Source: Pseudomonas grandcourensis (GTDB taxonomy: Bacteria; Pseudomonadota; Gammaproteobacteria; Pseudomonadales; Pseudomonadaceae). Taken from it: 64,000 nt of DNA. Where the stretch lies: positions 3,820,501 through 3,884,500 of the forward strand of contig NZ_CP150919.1 of assembly GCF_039909015.1 (NCBI RefSeq). The letters run 5' to 3'. A program made the translations under genes and the position numbers. Every line of letters begins with the position of its first letter. Position 1 is the first letter of the stretch. Shown in pieces: positions 7,828 to 16,165 of this stretch. Below the pieces are notes generated by a model. It was not told the origin of the DNA, did no database searches, and saw only the letters and a list, made by a program, of their open reading frames with translations.

Positions 7828-8364
7828 TCATGGGGCCAACCGATAGGTGGACTGCACCAAACCCGAAGGAAAGCAGCGGCTGGATACCAGTTTCAATTCA
7901 ATGTCCTGCTGAAGGGCCCCGAACAATGGCCTTCCCGAGCCGATCAGCACGGGAACCGTGGTAATCACCATATCGGCGACTAACCCATCGCGCAGGAATG
8001 ATTGCACCAACTGCCCGCCATCGACATAGACCCGACGCACACCTTGCCTCGCCAGTTCCGCCATCAGGTCCCCCGGTGCAAGATTGGAAAAACGCAGCTT
8101 GCCCTTCAGCGCCTCGGGCACTGGCGAACCGGCCAGCTGTTCAGACAGCACCACTACGGGCCGGTCGTAGAACCATGTGTCGAAGGTCAGCACCTTCTCA
8201 TAGCTCCCCCGCCCCATCACAATCACATCCTTGTTGGCGATGAAGTCTGAGTAGCCATGATCCTCGGTTTGATCATCGCGCTGCAAAAGCCAGTCGATGT
8301 CACCATCGGGCCTGGAGATGAAGCCATCCAGACTGGTGGCGATGAAAACATGTGCTGTGACCAT
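7828..8364 (-). CDS. Dihydrofolate reductase family protein (RibD C-terminal domain)
   Basis: 178 residues with the fold of bacterial DHFR/RibD reductases: N-terminal FIATSLDGFISRPDGDIDWL, the cofactor segment VIVMGRGSYEKV and the later VYVDGGQLVQSFL. These stand-alone proteins use NADPH and are thought to reduce pterin- or flavin-related or other small substrates; most have no proven function. AAGGAG lies 6 bp before the ATG. It stands alone between two gene-poor stretches in an IS-rich region, so it may have been brought in or left behind by rearrangement. Confidence 0.88.
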   Translation of the reverse strand: MVTAHVFIATSLDGFISRPDGDIDWLLQRDDQTEDHGYSDFIANKDVIVMGRGSYEKVLTFDTWFYDRPVVVLSEQLAGSPVPEALKGKLRFSNLAPGDLMAELARQGVRRVYVDGGQLVQSFLRDGLVADMVITTVPVLIGSGRPLFGALQQDIELKLVSSRCFPSGLVQSTYRLAP

Positions 8365-8827
8365 CAGGATCTCCTTATTTATACGGCGTAGATTAATGCA
8401 TGATCATAAGCCGAATAAAAAGCTCGCCTTCGCTTGCTAGCGCTCATAGGTACGGCCCGCAAAGACAGGAGCAACACCCTTAGCGATGCGGAATCCCATC
8501 AAAACCCAGGGCAATTCACAAGCTCCCAAGATGGTGGCAAGGCCAAGACTAAACCGCTTCACGAACTCAGAGACAGCCAAGAGTGCCGTCGCGGTCGTTG
8601 AGCTCCAGTCTCTACTCTGAGTGTCCGGTGCGATGCGCCCAAGTCTTTCTGGTGACCGGCGACAATGGAGTGATTTCGGCCACTCACCAAATCTACGTGT
8701 CCGACCAATCGAAAGTTGTCAGCTAGGCAGGCTGCCTTTTATAAGCGCTGCAAATGTTCCAGCAGCTTCAACCTCGCTGTGGTCACCGCGAACCATCGCT
8801 GTTGGCGCCGGCGCCGAATTGATCTAG
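8365..8827. other. 463 bp without a recognisable gene
   Basis: Between the DHFR-like gene and the left end of the IS3 element I see no open frame with family similarity, no RNA gene and no strong hairpin. Short out-of-frame coding-like stretches (for example GAGANSDGSR on the minus strand near 8800) suggest decayed sequence. Confidence 0.45.
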
Positions 8828-10435
8828 TGGGGATGCGGACAAAAACTTGGACTGGTTATGCCGCGAAGCCCAGGCTTTCACGATACTCAATGGGACTGAG
8901 CGCGCCGAGGGAAATCTTGATTCGTTTTTCGTTGTACCAGCGAATGTATGAATCCAAGGCCTGAATGAACTGCTCGATGCTCGTTGACTGCCAGTTGCGA
9001 GGATAGAACAGCTCCGTTTTCAGTCGGCCGAAGAAACCTTCACAAGCCGCGTTGTCAGGTGAGCAGCCTTTGCGCGACATCGAACGAATCAGCTTCGCAT
9101 CAGCGATGCGCGATAGCCAGCCGGGCCAGCGGTAGTGAGCGCCACGATCGGAGTGAACAACAGGCCGTTTATCGTTGCTGGCCACCGTTTCGACAGCGGC
9201 ATCCAGCATCGTGTTCACAAGCTCGCCGTCGGGACGCGTGCCGATCGACCAACTGATTACCTTCCCATCGAAGCAGTCGATCATGGGGGACAGGTACACC
9301 TTGCCGGCTGGGATCTGGAACTCCGAGATGTCGGTCAGCCATTTCTCATTCGGAGCTAGGGCCGTGAAGTCGCGGTTGAGGAGGTTTTCCGGCGCCGGAC
9401 TGATCTCCCCGAGGTAGGAACCGTATCGACGCCGTTTCGGCTTGGCGACGACTAGGCACTCCTGCTTCATCAAGCGCTGCACCACCTTCTCTGAAAGGCG
9501 CACACGCTGCCTGCTCAACGAAGCTCGCATCCGACGGTAGCCATAGCAACGATGATTGCGCTCGAATATGTCCGCCATGGCACGACGCGCTTCGGTGTAC
9601 TTTTCCGCGACCTGCATTCGGGCTCGATGATAGAAATAGGAGCTTCGGGCCAAGCCCAACGCGTCAAGCAGCTCTAGCAAGGAGTACCTCTGCCTTAGGG
9701 CATCAGCCAGCAATGTCTTCTCCCGATTGGTCAGGACTTGCCGGTTGATGCCCGTCTCTTTTTTTATGAGTTCATTCGCCCTCATCAACAGGTCATGTTC
9801 AAGCTGCAAACGGCGAACATCGAGCTGGAGAGATTCGAGTTGCCGCTGCAACTCCTCTCGTTCCGGTGACGATGAGGGTTCAAGCCGACACTTCATGGAT
9901 GGGGATACCTCTGGGCCGAGTAGCTGGTTTTTCCAGTTGTACAAGGTCGGCCTGCACACGCCCAGCTTTTGAGCCAGGGCTTTCGCACTTTCTTTTCGCG
10001 TGCACAGCGCGATGACCGCTGCCTGCTTCACCGCTGGCGGCCGGGCTAACCCGTCTGAACGACCGACAATACGCGTATGCAACTCGGGGTGCATTTCGTA
10101 AATCCAGGCACGCAACGAATCCCGCGCGGGGTAGCCCAACGCCTTGATGGTAGCGGCGATGTTGCGACCGTATTCGAGATAGTGCCCGACAGCCTTTTCC
10201 CTTTGGGCCAGTGAGTACTTCGACTTCGAGTTCTCGTAGCCACGCGGCAGGTCGAGGCATCGCTCATACTCTGCGTGCCAGCTCTTCAAAGAGTTCTTCG
10301 TCGGGTAGCCCAACTGACGAATAGTTGCCCCGGTTCGCTTGCCCAGTTTGATGTAGAGCTTGACCGCTCGGATACGGTCTTCGTATGAGTACATGAACTA
10401 CCTCCAGGTAGTCCAAGATTTCCGCCGCATCCCCA
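8828..10435 (-). mobile_element. IS3-family insertion sequence, 1608 bp, with imperfect terminal inverted repeats
   Basis: The two ends match when one is reverse-complemented: TGGGGATGCGGACAAAAACT at the left and TGGGGATGCGGCGGAAATCT at the right, both followed by TGGACT. The transposase gene fills almost the whole interval. The 3-bp flanks are TAG on the left and GTT on the right, so no target duplication is visible; a later deletion or recombination at one side is likely. The right end lies inside a sequence that recurs at 15.47 kb (an IS21-type end), so this element probably inserted into, or recombined with, an older IS. Confidence 0.85.
8856..10394 (-). CDS. IS3-family transposase, single-frame
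   Basis: 512 residues in one uninterrupted frame, instead of the two frameshift-joined frames of classical IS3 elements. Two N-terminal helix-turn-helix units (RIRAVKLYIKLGKRTGATIR and KAVGHYLEYGRNIAATIKAL) are similar to each other and look like an internal duplication. A third HTH (KESAKALAQKLGVCRPTLYN), a leucine-rich coiled coil (about 180-220) and the HTH_21/DDE integrase domain follow. DDE residues fit WLTDISEF, VVHSDRGAHY and the late NAACEGFFGRLKTE. All expected domains are intact, so it could be active. Confidence 0.9.
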   Translation of the reverse strand: MYSYEDRIRAVKLYIKLGKRTGATIRQLGYPTKNSLKSWHAEYERCLDLPRGYENSKSKYSLAQREKAVGHYLEYGRNIAATIKALGYPARDSLRAWIYEMHPELHTRIVGRSDGLARPPAVKQAAVIALCTRKESAKALAQKLGVCRPTLYNWKNQLLGPEVSPSMKCRLEPSSSPEREELQRQLESLQLDVRRLQLEHDLLMRANELIKKETGINRQVLTNREKTLLADALRQRYSLLELLDALGLARSSYFYHRARMQVAEKYTEARRAMADIFERNHRCYGYRRMRASLSRQRVRLSEKVVQRLMKQECLVVAKPKRRRYGSYLGEISPAPENLLNRDFTALAPNEKWLTDISEFQIPAGKVYLSPMIDCFDGKVISWSIGTRPDGELVNTMLDAAVETVASNDKRPVVHSDRGAHYRWPGWLSRIADAKLIRSMSRKGCSPDNAACEGFFGRLKTELFYPRNWQSTSIEQFIQALDSYIRWYNEKRIKISLGALSPIEYRESLGFAA

Positions 10436-10438
10436 GTT

Positions 10439-10558
10439 GCCGAAATGTCACTGACCCAGCCTGATTCCTCGCAAACCATTGCCTGTTCTGGATTGGTGCC
10501 TATTTGAGGTGGGTCAGTCTTAATCGGCACTTGGGTCAATTCGGCGTCGGCGTCAACA
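10439..10558 (+). repeat. Direct repeat copy A, IS21-type right-end relic
   Basis: About 120 bp that recurs at 15471-15592 with roughly 80% identity and the same orientation. Both copies contain CACTGACCCAG, then GTGGGTCAGTCTT or ATGGGTCAGTCTT, a further GGGTCAATTCGG-like unit, and end CGGCGTCAACA. Repeated GGGTCA units and a GTCAACA terminus are features of IS21-family ends. The IS3 element abuts its inner (left) side. The terminus faces the TetR/OYE block. IS21 assignment is from memory of end sequences and needs a search. Confidence 0.65.
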
Positions 10559-10630
10559 TATCAGCCAATCCGCTGAAGAATTTTGGGCGAAGTTGAGAGA
10601 CTGCTGAATATCGTTCACGGAAGATGGTGC

Positions 10631-11221
10631 CTACTTTCCGGGGCAATGCTGAGCCAACGGCAATGACGCAATTATCTCGGCGTGGCAAACCTCGAGTATT
10701 TCATCAGCCAGAGAAGAATCATCTGGGCAGGCGCGCGACAACATGACCGCACCGATTGCATGCGCCAGCATGTCGATCATTTTTGCCCGTACCCCATCCT
10801 GCGGCGCGTCTTGACTCGCTTTGTACTTTTCTTCGAGCGCTGCCAGCGTGCTTTCTACCCCGCTGGCAAAGGTGGCTTTCAACTCATCTGATTGACGCGC
10901 AGCGTCTCCACAAAGGGCCGCCATGGTGCAACCGCTGCCCCTGCCGTCTCGGTGATCCCTGGACACATAAAGATCGACGAATTCAGCAACGTCGAGACCT
11001 TCGGAACTGGTCAGCGAATGCGAAAGACTGTTCGCTGCCGCTTCAGCCATCAAATCAGCCTTGGAGCCGAAGTGCTTGTAGAAACCGCCTTGCGTAAATC
11101 CGGCTGCTGCCATGAGTTCAGCCACCCCCACGCCATCGTAGCCACGCTCGCGAAACAGCTCTGAAGCCGTCTCAACGATGTGAGCTCTATTGGCGAGCGA
11201 TTGCGCCTTGGTGATCTTCAT
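10631..11221 (-). CDS. TetR/AcrR family repressor, likely controls the divergent old yellow enzyme operon
   Basis: 196 residues from the ATG at 11221 (MKITKAQSLANRAHIVETAS); a longer frame to 11365 crosses the promoter and is not favoured. The N-terminal HTH is typical: SELFRERGYDGVGVAELMAA and FTQGGFYKHFGSKADLM. The ligand domain contains Cys in GSGCTMAALCGDAARQ, and the last part has a single Cys pair region (ACPDD, EVCHAE). NemR-type TetR repressors sense electrophiles through cysteines and sit divergent to N-ethylmaleimide reductase genes; the same arrangement here suggests this role. The sensing mechanism is inference. Confidence 0.85.
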   Translation of the reverse strand: MKITKAQSLANRAHIVETASELFRERGYDGVGVAELMAAAGFTQGGFYKHFGSKADLMAEAAANSLSHSLTSSEGLDVAEFVDLYVSRDHRDGRGSGCTMAALCGDAARQSDELKATFASGVESTLAALEEKYKASQDAPQDGVRAKMIDMLAHAIGAVMLSRACPDDSSLADEILEVCHAEIIASLPLAQHCPGK

Positions 11222-11255
11222 TTCCTGCGCCTCTGCATCTAAAAGCAATGCCCTC

Positions 11256-11317
11256 ATCATACTCTGATGTCGATCATAATCAAAAGCATTGACAGTTTTG
11301 AGCATGATCGACATCAT
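11256..11317. promoter_or_regulatory. Divergent promoter region with a 12-bp perfect inverted repeat operator
   Basis: GATGTCGATCAT at 11266-11277 is repeated inverted as ATGATCGACATC at 11304-11315 with 26 bp between. Towards the TetR gene, TTGATT (11283-11278) and TATGAT (11261-11256) are separated by 16 bp. Towards the OYE gene, TTGACA (11289-11294) is followed about 18-20 bp later by an AT-rich CATCATAAAT. Each repeat arm therefore overlaps or abuts a core promoter, as expected for auto-repression plus repression of the divergent operon. Confidence 0.6.
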
Positions 11318-11388
11318 AAATACACCAACGCGAATCTTCCCTGGCACGGCGCATGTCGCCTTCATTAATCAACGAGTATGGAACCGAT

Positions 11389-12489
11389 ATGAACGATAAG
11401 ACGTTATTTGAGCCGTACACGCTCGGCTCGCTGACACTGTCCAACAGAATCGTGATGGCTCCGCTGACGCGTAACCGTGCGGGAGAAGGCTTCGTCCCGA
11501 GCGAATTCGCTGCAACCTATTACAGCCAGAGAGCCTCTACAGGCCTGTTGATCTCCGAAGCCTCGCAGATCTCGCAGCAGGGACAGGGCTACCAGGATAC
11601 GCCCGGTATCTACACGCAGGCGCAGATTGATGGCTGGCGCAAGGTCACCGATGCCGTCCACGCAAAAGGCGGACGAATTTTCCTGCAACTGTGGCATGTC
11701 GGACGCGTATCGCACGTTGACCTGCAGGAGAACGGCGCTGCCCCGGTAGCACCCTCCGCTCTCCGTCCCGCAACCAAGGTCTTCGTCAACAATAGCTTCG
11801 TGGACGTTTCAGAGCCGCGAGCGCTTGATATCAGCGAGCTACCCGGGATCGTCAATGATTTTCGCCAAGCCGCGGCAAACGCCATCGCTGCGGGATTCGA
11901 TGGCGTAGAGATCCATGGCGCAAACGGCTATTTGCTGGATCAGTTCGTCAAAGACGGTGCCAACATCCGCACTGATGCCTACGGTGGCTCGATTGAAAAT
12001 CGCGCTCGCCTACTGCTGGAAGTGACGGCGGCGGTCGTAGCCGAGGTCGGTGCAGAACGCACAGGCATCCGTATATCGCCAGTTTCGCCAGCCAATGGTG
12101 TCTCCAGCAGCGAACCGCAGGCCCAGTTTGACTACATTGTCGACCAACTAAATGCCTTGGGCATTGTGTACCTCCATGTGGTCGAAGGCGCGACTGGCGG
12201 GCCGCGCGATGTTGCGCCCTTCGACTTTGGTTCTTTGCGCCAACGCTTCAAAAACACTTACATCGCCAACAATGGCTACGACGTGAATTTGGCCACCTCT
12301 CAACTCAACGACAACAAGGCTGACTTGATCGCCTTTGGACGTCCTTTCATAGGTAACCCGGACTTGGTGGAGCGCCTTAAAACCGCTGCCTCTTTGTCGG
12401 CATTCGATCCTGCGACCCTGTATGGCGGCGGTGCAGAAGGCTACATCGACTACCCAACCCTTGCTGAATCCAGTACCCGTCACGGCTAA
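11389..12489 (+). CDS. nemA: Old yellow enzyme family alkene reductase (N-ethylmaleimide reductase-like)
   Basis: 366 residues from the ATG at 11389 (MNDKTLFEPYTLGSLTLSNR). FMN-dependent TIM barrel that reduces activated C=C bonds of enones, maleimides and nitro compounds with NADPH. The substrate-binding His/Asn pair and the active-site Tyr are visible in GVEIHGANGYLLDQF, and the N-terminal MAPLTRNRA and the FMN-phosphate region AFGRPFIGNPDL are conserved. First gene of a run of four plus-strand genes (SDR, hydrolase, quinone reductase), all suited to electrophile or carbonyl detoxification. Divergent TetR gene and palindromic operator point to inducible control. The symbol is by family resemblance. 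Confidence 0.9.
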   Translation: MNDKTLFEPYTLGSLTLSNRIVMAPLTRNRAGEGFVPSEFAATYYSQRASTGLLISEASQISQQGQGYQDTPGIYTQAQIDGWRKVTDAVHAKGGRIFLQLWHVGRVSHVDLQENGAAPVAPSALRPATKVFVNNSFVDVSEPRALDISELPGIVNDFRQAAANAIAAGFDGVEIHGANGYLLDQFVKDGANIRTDAYGGSIENRARLLLEVTAAVVAEVGAERTGIRISPVSPANGVSSSEPQAQFDYIVDQLNALGIVYLHVVEGATGGPRDVAPFDFGSLRQRFKNTYIANNGYDVNLATSQLNDNKADLIAFGRPFIGNPDLVERLKTAASLSAFDPATLYGGGAEGYIDYPTLAESSTRHG

Positions 12490-12563
12490 AAATCACGTCT
12501 ACGTACGTCCTCCGGACACCACGCATGACTCGCCTATCGATATCCGAAACTGAGGATCAATTC

Positions 12564-13352
12564 ATGAGCATCCCTACCACCGTTCTCATTACCGGCGCTT
12601 CCACTGGCATCGGCGCTACCTATGCCGAGCGCTTTGCACAGCGCGGGCACGACCTCGTACTGGTTGCCCGCGACAAAGGGCGGCTGGATGCTCTTGCAGC
12701 GCGGCTGCGTGAGAAACACAACGTCACCATTGATGTTCTCCAGGCTGACCTGACCCAAATCAGCGATCTGACCACGGTCGAGGCTCGCCTGCGCGACGAC
12801 GCCAGCATTGGCATCCTGGTGAACAATGCAGGCGCCGCACAATCCGGCAGCTTTATCGAACAATCCACCGACAGCGTTACTCAGTTGGTTACGCTCAACA
12901 CTACCGCACTGGTACGGCTTGCCAGCGCCATCGCCCCACGCCTGGCACAAGCCGGAGACGGAGCGATTATCAACATAGGCTCGGTCGTTGGCCTGGCACC
13001 GGAGTTCGGGATGACGGTCTACGGCGCGACCAAGGCTTTTGTGCTGTTTCTATCACAAGGTATGAGCCTGGAACTTTCGCCCAAAGGCGTCTACGTGCAA
13101 GCCGTTCTGCCGGCAGCCACTCGCACCGAAATCTGGGAGCGAGCGGGCATCGATATCAATACCCTCAGTGACATCATGGAAGTGGGTGATCTGGTCGATG
13201 CGGCGTTGGTCGGTTTTGATCGTCGCGAGCCCGTGACCATTCCACCCTTGCAGGACGCCGCACGTTGGGATGCATTGCAGGGTGCACGTCAGGGCTTGCT
13301 GTCGCAGATCAGGCAATCCGATGTCGCCGAGCGTTATCAAGCCAAGGCGTAA
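12564..13352 (+). CDS. SDR family NAD(P)-dependent oxidoreductase
   Basis: 262 residues from ATG at 12564, which has TGAGGA 8 bp upstream. The cofactor motif TGASTGIGATYAERFA starts near residue 9, NNAG follows near 87, and the catalytic YGATK lies near 154-158. This belongs to the classical short-chain dehydrogenases of the DltE/YdfG-like type. It lies 74 bp downstream of the old yellow enzyme gene on the same strand. A role as carbonyl reductase acting on products or inducers of the OYE system is plausible but not shown. Confidence 0.88.
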   Translation: MSIPTTVLITGASTGIGATYAERFAQRGHDLVLVARDKGRLDALAARLREKHNVTIDVLQADLTQISDLTTVEARLRDDASIGILVNNAGAAQSGSFIEQSTDSVTQLVTLNTTALVRLASAIAPRLAQAGDGAIINIGSVVGLAPEFGMTVYGATKAFVLFLSQGMSLELSPKGVYVQAVLPAATRTEIWERAGIDINTLSDIMEVGDLVDAALVGFDRREPVTIPPLQDAARWDALQGARQGLLSQIRQSDVAERYQAKA

Positions 13353-13448
13353 TCATCGTGCAGCAGGCGCTGGTGAGCAGCACTCGATTTAAAAGCGCCT
13401 GCAACACAGTCTCACTTGCAGCTTTTCGACCCGCAGCACGGGGCAAAC

Positions 13449-14318
13449 ATGCACATTCAAGACACAAAACTTCATCCCGGATCGCGCACGCCGTTCGTCA
13501 ATGCAGCGAACAAATGGATCAAGGTCGAAGGAACAGCGTTCGCTTACCGTGACATAGGCCCCAAGGGTGAGTTGCCGCTCGTTCTGCTTAACCATTGGGG
13601 CGCAGTGCTGGACAACTTCGACCCACGGATCATCGATGGGCTCGCAAGCACCAGGCGCATCATCACCACTGACTATCGGGGCATCGGCGCATCAGGTGGC
13701 ACGGCCCCTGCGACGGTCAGTGAAATGGCAAGCGATGCCATCGCTTTGATTCGTGCGCTGGGTTTCGACAAGGTCGACCTGCTGGGTTTTTCACTTGGAG
13801 GGTTCGTGGCCCAGGAAATTGCCCTGAGCGCCCCTGACCTGGTGCGCAGACTGATTCTGACCGGCACCGGGCCTGCTGGCGGCACCGGCATCGACAAGGT
13901 CTGGTCAGTGTCATGGCCATTGATGCTTAAAGGTTTGCTGACGTTGCGCGACCCGAAGACCTACCTATTCTTCACCTCGACGGTCAATGGTCGGCGAGCC
14001 GCCAGGGATTTTCTGAATCGCCTGAAGGCGCGCAGGAAAGATCGCGACAAGAATCCGACGCTAATCGCTTTTATGCGGCAGTTGAAAGCCATTCACGCGT
14101 GGGGCAGACAGCATCCGCAAAACCTCAGCCGCATACAGGTACCGACGCTGATCGCCAACGGTGATGCTGACATCATGGTTCCAACAGTGAACTCCACCGA
14201 CTTGGCAAAACGGATCCCGAATTCACACCTGATCATTTACGAAGACGCCGGGCATGGCGGGATTTTCCAACATCATGCCGACTTCGTGGAAAAAGCAACG
14301 GCATTCCTCGATACCTGA
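13449..14318 (+). CDS. Alpha/beta-fold hydrolase
   Basis: 289 residues from ATG at 13449. The nucleophile elbow is GFSLGG, the acid is in NGDADIMVP and the catalytic His in EDAGHGG, in the order and spacing of the alpha/beta hydrolase fold. The oxyanion region near LNHWGAVLDNFD resembles haloperoxidase/esterase-type members. No signal peptide is seen, so it is predicted cytosolic. It is the third gene of the OYE block. Substrate is unknown; ester or lactone hydrolysis in electrophile clearance would fit. Confidence 0.87.
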   Translation: MHIQDTKLHPGSRTPFVNAANKWIKVEGTAFAYRDIGPKGELPLVLLNHWGAVLDNFDPRIIDGLASTRRIITTDYRGIGASGGTAPATVSEMASDAIALIRALGFDKVDLLGFSLGGFVAQEIALSAPDLVRRLILTGTGPAGGTGIDKVWSVSWPLMLKGLLTLRDPKTYLFFTSTVNGRRAARDFLNRLKARRKDRDKNPTLIAFMRQLKAIHAWGRQHPQNLSRIQVPTLIANGDADIMVPTVNSTDLAKRIPNSHLIIYEDAGHGGIFQHHADFVEKATAFLDT

Positions 14319-14363
14319 GGGTGTTCCGCCATTCCCATTTGAAGCTATAAGAGTTGACTCATC

Positions 14364-15362
14364 ATGAAGGCATTTTTAATCGACCGTTATGGCAAGAAAG
14401 CGGGACGTATTGGCGAGGTTGCTGCTCCCGAAGTGGGTGATCATGACGTTCTGGTCCAAGTGCATGCGACAAGCGTGAACTTGCTCGATACGAAGATCAG
14501 CACAGGCGAATTCAAACTGATCCTGCCGTATTCATTCCCGCTGATATTGGGAAACGATCTGGCTGGGGTCGTGGTTAGCGTAGGATCCGCTGTGCAGCGC
14601 TTCAAGCCAGGTGACGAAGTCTACGCGCGCCCTCCTCAAGAGCGCATAGGTACGTTCGCTGAGCTCATTGCAGTGAAGGAAAATGCGCTGGCGTTAAAAC
14701 CCCAAAATATCAATATGCAAGAAGCCGCCTCCCTCCCCTTGGTGGCTCTGACGGCCTGGCAGGTGTTGGTTGAAACAGCCAGGTTGAAAAAAGGACAGAA
14801 GGTGTTTATCCACGCCGGCTCCGGTGGCGTCGGCACCCTCGCCATCCAGCTCGCCAAGCACCTGGGCGCCTTCGTCGCGACAACCACCAGTACAAATAAT
14901 GTGGATTGGGTCAAGGCCCTGGGAGCGGACGTTGTCATCGACTACAAGAAGCAAAATTTCGAAACCGTTTTGCAGGACTACGACGTCGTATTGAACAGCT
15001 TGGGCGCTGATGAACTGGAAAGGTCGCTCACCATTCTGAAGCCTGGGGGCCAGCTCATCTCCATCTCGGGGCCGCCGACGCCACAGTTCGCCCAAGAGCA
15101 AAAGCTGTCCTGGGTATTGGGCCTGGTCATGCGTATGTTGAGCAGCAGTATCCGCAGAAAAGCGCGCAAAAAAAATATCAACTATGCGTTCGTATTTATG
15201 CGTGCCAGTGGTACCCAGCTGGATGAGATAACGGCGCTCATCGAGTCCGGCATTATAAAGCCGGTGATCGACCGAACCTTCCCTTTCGAATCGACAGCCG
15301 AGGCGTTGAGCTATGTCGGACAAGGAAGATCAAAAGGCAAGGTAATCATTAATATACGATAA
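14364..15362 (+). CDS. Zinc-independent quinone oxidoreductase-like MDR protein
   Basis: 332 residues of the medium-chain dehydrogenase/reductase superfamily. The N-terminal GroES-like domain (AFLIDRYGKKAGRIGEVAAP, then LGNDLAGVVVSVGSAV) lacks the zinc-binding cysteines of alcohol dehydrogenases. The Rossmann motif is HAGSGGVGTLAIQLAKHLGA. Such enzymes reduce quinones or enones with NADPH. The start lies 45 bp after the hydrolase. As the last gene of the TetR-controlled block it complements the old yellow enzyme in removing reactive alkenes and quinones. Confidence 0.9.
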   Translation: MKAFLIDRYGKKAGRIGEVAAPEVGDHDVLVQVHATSVNLLDTKISTGEFKLILPYSFPLILGNDLAGVVVSVGSAVQRFKPGDEVYARPPQERIGTFAELIAVKENALALKPQNINMQEAASLPLVALTAWQVLVETARLKKGQKVFIHAGSGGVGTLAIQLAKHLGAFVATTTSTNNVDWVKALGADVVIDYKKQNFETVLQDYDVVLNSLGADELERSLTILKPGGQLISISGPPTPQFAQEQKLSWVLGLVMRMLSSSIRRKARKKNINYAFVFMRASGTQLDEITALIESGIIKPVIDRTFPFESTAEALSYVGQGRSKGKVIINIR

Positions 15363-15470
15363 CTACCCGCCTCCACTCTATGACGAGAGTTCAGATTGAG
15401 CAGCATGTCTTGGCATCCCGATGCCATGTATGTCAGCAGCTGTTGGCGTCGACGCCTAAATGACCCAATC

Positions 15471-15592
15471 ACCGAGATGTCACTGACCCAGTCTGATTCC
15501 TGGCGAACCAATACCTGTGCTGGAATTGTGCCGATTTTCAGATGGGTCAGTCTTGCGTCGGCACGTGGGGCAATTCGGCATCGGCGTCAACA
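15471..15592 (+). repeat. Direct repeat copy B, IS21-type right-end relic
   Basis: Second copy of the ~120 bp repeat at 10439-10558, same orientation. It ends in the same CGGCGTCAACA and then passes directly into an RND transporter gene fragment at 15597, so the IS terminus marks an insertion into that gene. The inner side has been replaced by the tail of the OYE block. Another TGACCCAATC motif lies just upstream (about 15461-15470). Confidence 0.65.
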
Positions 15593-15596
15593 CACT

Positions 15597-15899
15597 ATCG
15601 TTCTGCTGTTGATGCTGTAACTGCAGAACTTCTCCCGCATGTGGACGGTGGTGCTGAGCGCGCCGCTGGGCCTGATCGGCATGGTGCCGGCGCTGCTGGT
15701 GTTCCGGTTGCCACTGGGTTTCGTCGCGATCCTGGGCATCATCGCACTGGGTGACACGATCATGCGCAACTCGGTGATCCTGATCGACCAGGTACAAACC
15801 GAAATCGCTGAAGGGCGCGACCCGTGGAATGCTGTTCTGGATACTGCCATTCACCGGGCCCGTCCGGTGATGCTAACGGCGCTGGCCACCGTGCTTGCA
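15597..15899 (+). pseudogene. RND efflux transporter fragment (AcrB/MexB-like membrane segment)
   Basis: About 100 codons match a membrane section of RND inner-membrane pumps: IVLLLML, then LQNFSRMWTVVLSAPLGLIG, LGIIALGDTIMRNSVILIDQ and HRARPVMLTALATVLA. The IRNSVIL motif is a hallmark of the family (second-half transmembrane segments). The frame has an in-frame TAA at 15618-15620 and is cut at both sides: the IS21-type end on the left, and unrelated sequence after LATVLA on the right. More than 90% of a normal ~1030-residue pump is missing. A dead relic. Confidence 0.85.
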
Positions 15900-16165
15900 C
15901 GCTGCATGGTTCAAGGTGGGTCGCCAGACGGCCGCTGGTACCCTGCCGGTGAGCTCGCCATCGCTCAGTTGGCGCGAGCCACCGGCATCAAGTGCTGCGA
16001 CCGCTGTATGACGTTTTGTTAGTCAATCTGTATCTAACTTTCTCCCTTTGGCCACCCTACTATCGTCCGCTCCATCCAGGTGCATACCTCAGGGATCGCG
16101 AAAGCCGTTTTATACAGATTTAGCGGAGCTTCCAATTCGTTATCTCTTCTTTTAGGAGTTACGCC

